A stretch of DNA of 64,000 bases from Bin80 sp965209015. GTDB lineage: Bacteria; Bacteroidota; Rhodothermia; Rhodothermales; Bin80. Location of the stretch: NCBI GenBank assembly GCA_965209015.1, contig OZ242367.1:2666001-2730000 (forward strand). The letters run 5' to 3'. A program made the translations under genes and the position numbers. Shown one piece after another: positions 61,478 through 64,000 of this stretch; position 1 is the stretch's first letter; every line of letters starts with the position of its first letter. The notes beneath the pieces were generated by a model. The model made no database searches. It worked only from the letters and a program-made list of their open reading frames with translations, and had not been told where the DNA came from.

Positions 61478-62758
61478 TTATGCTTCAACGAGTACGCGGC
61501 TGGGATTAAAGAGCTGGCCCGTTCGCAGCATTGCACAGGCAACTGCAAGGAGACGGTCGCCCACCGATCGCAGAGCGCGTCCGTGGGTCTGTCCGCGTGC
61601 GCGCAGGGCTTTGTACTTGGCTTTACTCACTGGATCATGTTGGACGGCGACCCGACTCCAATGATAGACGGCGTTAGATAAGCGCCAGTGACATGCTCTT
61701 CGCCGAATGACACGGCAAGATTTCCCCGATTGAAGGGTCGTGGGGGCCACCCCCGTCAAAACCCGTAAGGCTTGATAATCCCGTTCCTTCAACAAGGGAG
61801 ATGCTTCGGAGAGGAGCACCGACAGAACCGTGGTTCCAATTCCAGGCATAGAAGATAGAATGTTTACATCGTTGTGTCTTTCCACGGAACGGGTCAGTTC
61901 GTCTTCTGATACGGAATCGGTCTGCCCCGAAGGGTTCGGTGCCGAGAGCTCTTTAAGGATGGCTTCCATGGCCTGCTTTGCCTCACAAAGATTCGCTTCA
62001 ATCACCCCAAGAAGTTTGAATCGGAGATGTAGATTCTTCGTAATTGCAGGTTCTGCTCCGTCAGCGACTGAAATGGGAGTGCTTCGCAGGGTCGTAAGGA
62101 CTTTCTCTGCGGTGATCCGCCGGATTCTGTGTTCTTTTAGGATTTTCTCTACTGAGGAGAGACGAACTCTCCGAGCGCGGGCGGGAGTGGGAATGAGCTT
62201 CCAGAGTGATCGAATGACGGGGGCATTCAAATCAAAACCGAGACGCAGGAATTGTGGGAAGTAGCGCCAGAGCTGCTGTCGGATCTGATGCACCACGCGT
62301 GTACGTTCCGCCGTATACTCTTCGCTCATCCGAGACCATTCGCGAAGTTGGATGATCTCGGGATCCATGACCTCCAACTTACGCAGACACTGGGGATCCG
62401 TCCGAAGCGCGTCGGCGAGGACATGTGCATCCCGACGGTCATCTTTCGCACCCGAAGGTGAAAACCGATCCCGGAAACGGTCCAGTTGCTTGGGATTGAT
62501 GGAATTGACTTGGACTCCACACTCCATCAGGCTATCCACAACCGGACCATGCGGTACCTCAATGGCGACCGCAATGGACTCTGCCCCGCAATCGGCAAGT
62601 TCCATGATCCATTTCTGGAGTTCACTCAGACCATCTCCCGAGTGGGGAAATGACTTCTCGCCCAGCGTCTCTCCGTCTGCGTTGACCACACAGGCTTGAT
62701 GGAACTCGGAGCCCCAGTCAATCCCCACGAAGATGTGGGGAAGAATTGTTGTTGACAT
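61478..62758 (-). CDS. IS110-family transposase (DEDD recombinase)
   Basis: The 426-residue protein starts at ATG 62758 (MSTTILPHIFVGIDWGSE). The N-terminal RuvC-like DEDD domain shows FVGIDWGSEFHQACVV (first Asp), AIEVPHG (Glu) and AKDDRRDAHVLADALR (last Asp pair). The C-terminal Tnp_20 domain shows ILSSMPGIGTTVLSVLLSE and LTGVAPTTLQSGKS with its catalytic serine region. Domain order fits the IS110 group, whose elements carry a bridge RNA in the upstream non-coding end. The gene is intact. Confidence 0.93.
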   Translation of the reverse strand: MSTTILPHIFVGIDWGSEFHQACVVNADGETLGEKSFPHSGDGLSELQKWIMELADCGAESIAVAIEVPHGPVVDSLMECGVQVNSINPKQLDRFRDRFSPSGAKDDRRDAHVLADALRTDPQCLRKLEVMDPEIIQLREWSRMSEEYTAERTRVVHQIRQQLWRYFPQFLRLGFDLNAPVIRSLWKLIPTPARARRVRLSSVEKILKEHRIRRITAEKVLTTLRSTPISVADGAEPAITKNLHLRFKLLGVIEANLCEAKQAMEAILKELSAPNPSGQTDSVSEDELTRSVERHNDVNILSSMPGIGTTVLSVLLSEASPLLKERDYQALRVLTGVAPTTLQSGKSCRVIRRRACHWRLSNAVYHWSRVAVQHDPVSKAKYKALRARGQTHGRALRSVGDRLLAVACAMLRTGQLFNPSRVLVEA

Positions 62759-63000
62759 GATAATATACCTTAGTTTAAGGGGTAGAAGTATGCGGATCAC
62801 TGTGATGCTATGTCACTCCCTGTATCGGTGCTCTATGGCACATACTCTCTACCGGGCGTTCATCACATGACTCCCCAGGGTACATCTCCCCCCCAGGCGT
62901 TCAGGACGCAGGGGGACGTTGGTTACTCCTGGGGAGTTGATCCGCGGAGATCAATGCGAAACATAAGTACAGATGCACCTGTGACCATGGAACGGTTTAA
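62759..63000 (-). ncRNA. candidate IS110 bridge RNA region (structured 5' non-coding end)
   Basis: On the side of the IS110 gene where bridge RNAs of this group are encoded lies a highly structured stretch. An outer 10-bp stem pairs ACTCCCCAGG (62870-62879) with CCTGGGGAGT (62928-62937). Inside it, a C-tract (about 62886-62893) can pair with GGGGGA near 62911-62916, and GCGT/ACGC form a small hairpin with loop TCAGG. No coding frame fits. The ends of the RNA and its target and donor loops are not determined. Confidence 0.5.
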
Positions 63001-63442
63001 CCATCCTGAATCCAAAAAATCATCACGCGTTGCCTTCACTCTTCAATTTTAGGATTCCCCTTGAATTTGAAAATTTTCTGCTCTAGTACTCTGGACTGAA
63101 AACCTTCTCCCTCTTTGTTCACCTAAAATCAAAAATCTTGGCTAGTTTGCAATGATCTTTCTCTTCAGTAATCACTTCTACACTGTACGAGCCTCTTTCA
63201 AAATTCTATATTTTTACCTTTTTTCCCCGCTGAATTGCGGCTGAGGCTGGTTCAATTTCGTCGGATTACGCGAATCATTGGTATGGGTTCGCCGTTTTGT
63301 GGAGTTGACCGGTTCTTTGCCTGCACGGAGGTCTCTGTTTGGTGAATTTCGTCCACGATCCGTGTAGATTTCACACACCCCTCCCACGGCTTCTGTGGTT
63401 TGAAGCGCCCAAATTCTGTTATGCAGGGGGTGGATGGCCGGT
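63001..63442. other. non-coding region between IS110 and IS5-like genes
   Basis: No gene or RNA is supported. The sequence contains T-rich stretches and would include the outer end of the IS110 element and the 3' end of the next transposase element; neither boundary could be located. Confidence 0.4.
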
Positions 63443-64000
63443 TTACTGCACCATCCGCAGCATTTGGTCCACCGTGAGTACCACCACGCTGAACATCAAA
63501 TGACAGAGGACTTTCTCGTGCCCACGGACTCGGATATTGCGTCCACCGAACTCATCTTTGAGTCGCCCAAAGGCCCGCTCTACGGTTGAACGTTCCCGAT
63601 AGCGAACCCGCTCCGCAGGAATGAATCCGGCCGCCCGTTGCGCCTTTTGCTCGCGACGATCCGCCGCTTTTTTCTTGCGTGGATTCGGATCAATGATCGG
63701 TACACGCCCCGAGGCGCTCCGATGTGCAACAATCTCCTTCGCGTCATAGGCGCTGTCCATGAGATCATAACAGTTGTCCACCCGTTGCTGCGTCAAGTGC
63801 GCCAAGGGAAGGGCCGCCTGACTATCATGCAATGAGGCAGAGGTCACCAAACAGCTGAGCGGAACCCCTCCGTCCGCCGTATCCATGTGTAGCTTATAGC
63901 CCGTCCATCGTTGCGTATGTCCCTTCGCGTTCCGCTTACATCCCACCGTACAATCCTTTGGTAACGCGTCCAGCATCTCGCCTAACTCCATCTTCAACTG
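63443..64000 (-). CDS. IS5-like DDE transposase, partial (5' part beyond window)
   Basis: The gene reads leftwards and is cut by the right edge; the frame is open to base 64000, so the N-terminal part is missing. The visible 186 residues include GYKLHMDTADGGVPLSCLVTSA-type sequence, YDLMDSAYDAKEIVAH (second catalytic Asp), and RSTVERAFGRLKDEFGGRNI with the catalytic Glu, ending HLMFSVVVLTVDQMLRMVQ. These are characteristic of IS5-superfamily Tnp_1-type transposases. The terminal repeat near 63440 was not identified. Confidence 0.85.
   Translation of the reverse strand, partial: QLKMELGEMLDALPKDCTVGCKRNAKGHTQRWTGYKLHMDTADGGVPLSCLVTSASLHDSQAALPLAHLTQQRVDNCYDLMDSAYDAKEIVAHRSASGRVPIIDPNPRKKKAADRREQKAQRAAGFIPAERVRYRERSTVERAFGRLKDEFGGRNIRVRGHEKVLCHLMFSVVVLTVDQMLRMVQ

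Noticed and set aside
1..64000. tRNA, rRNA and CRISPR arrays
   Set aside because: I looked for TPsiC-arm-like sequences, rRNA signatures and regularly spaced repeats in the intergenic regions and saw none; a covariance-model scan would be the decisive check.

Overview
The window looks like one contig of a Gram-negative bacterium of the FCB group, most probably Rhodothermota or a close relative of Bacteroidota. This is inferred from gene content, not from a marker tree. The supporting genes are a YphP/BrxA-type bacilliredoxin, a WbqC-family protein, a DUF4212 plus large-subunit solute symporter pair, secreted S9 peptidase, FG-GAP/UnbV and PD40-propeller/barrel proteins, HslUV, meso-DAP synthesis, and mostly absent Shine-Dalgarno sequences. 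I found no tRNA, rRNA, CRISPR array or recognisable transcription regulator.

Layout. 0-10.5 kb: a cytochrome c/leucine-rich membrane protein cut by the left edge, a small secreted protein whose signal peptide is out of frame at a C7 tract, an UnbV-type lipoprotein, then a minus-strand run of two SSS symporters (the second with its small subunit), an MscS channel and a WbqC protein. 10.6-24 kb (+): LD-carboxypeptidase, purN-purH, mreB-mreC, a PBP4-type carboxypeptidase, hslV and hslU split by 0.66 kb, and a cell-surface polysaccharide-like trio (FemAB/GNAT-like protein, multi-pass protein, flippase). 24.4-31 kb: bacilliredoxin, an NlpC/P60 lipoprotein without its cysteine, greA and a threonine aldolase gene broken by a transposon. 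31-45.6 kb: rplU-rpmA, a PpiD/SurA-like chaperone, cystathionine synthase/lyase, TPR lipoprotein, dapF, phoH, an ATPase/DUF4276 putative defence pair, a phosphopantetheinyl transferase, pyrD and a very large protease/propeller/barrel protein. 45.7-55.3 kb (+): mrdA-rodA, an MSOX-like oxidase, argS, pheA and an S9 peptidase. 55.4-64 kb: an insertion-sequence graveyard with IS1634, two ISL3 copies (one decayed), IS110 and an IS5-like element cut by the right edge.

The most interesting object is the 3,406-bp element at 26686-30091. It has perfect 23-bp terminal inverted repeats, an 8-bp target duplication, an IS1595-family transposase and, fused behind it with 0-1 nt spacing or 4-nt overlap, an N6-adenine DNA methyltransferase, a probable cognate restriction endonuclease and a 62-residue unknown protein. 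It sits immediately before the catalytic-lysine motif of the threonine aldolase, and removing the element plus one duplication copy restores an intact gene. It reads as a self-mobilising restriction-modification transposon in which transposition and modification/restriction share one transcription unit.

Other points worth attention are a candidate bridge RNA upstream of the IS110 recombinase, two tandem hairpins upstream of mrdA, a hairpin leader directly before rplU, the catalytically dead NlpC/P60 protein and the C7-tract frameshift. The rod-morphogenesis genes (mreB, mreC, mrdA, rodA) lie in two separate blocks and no mreD is seen in the window.
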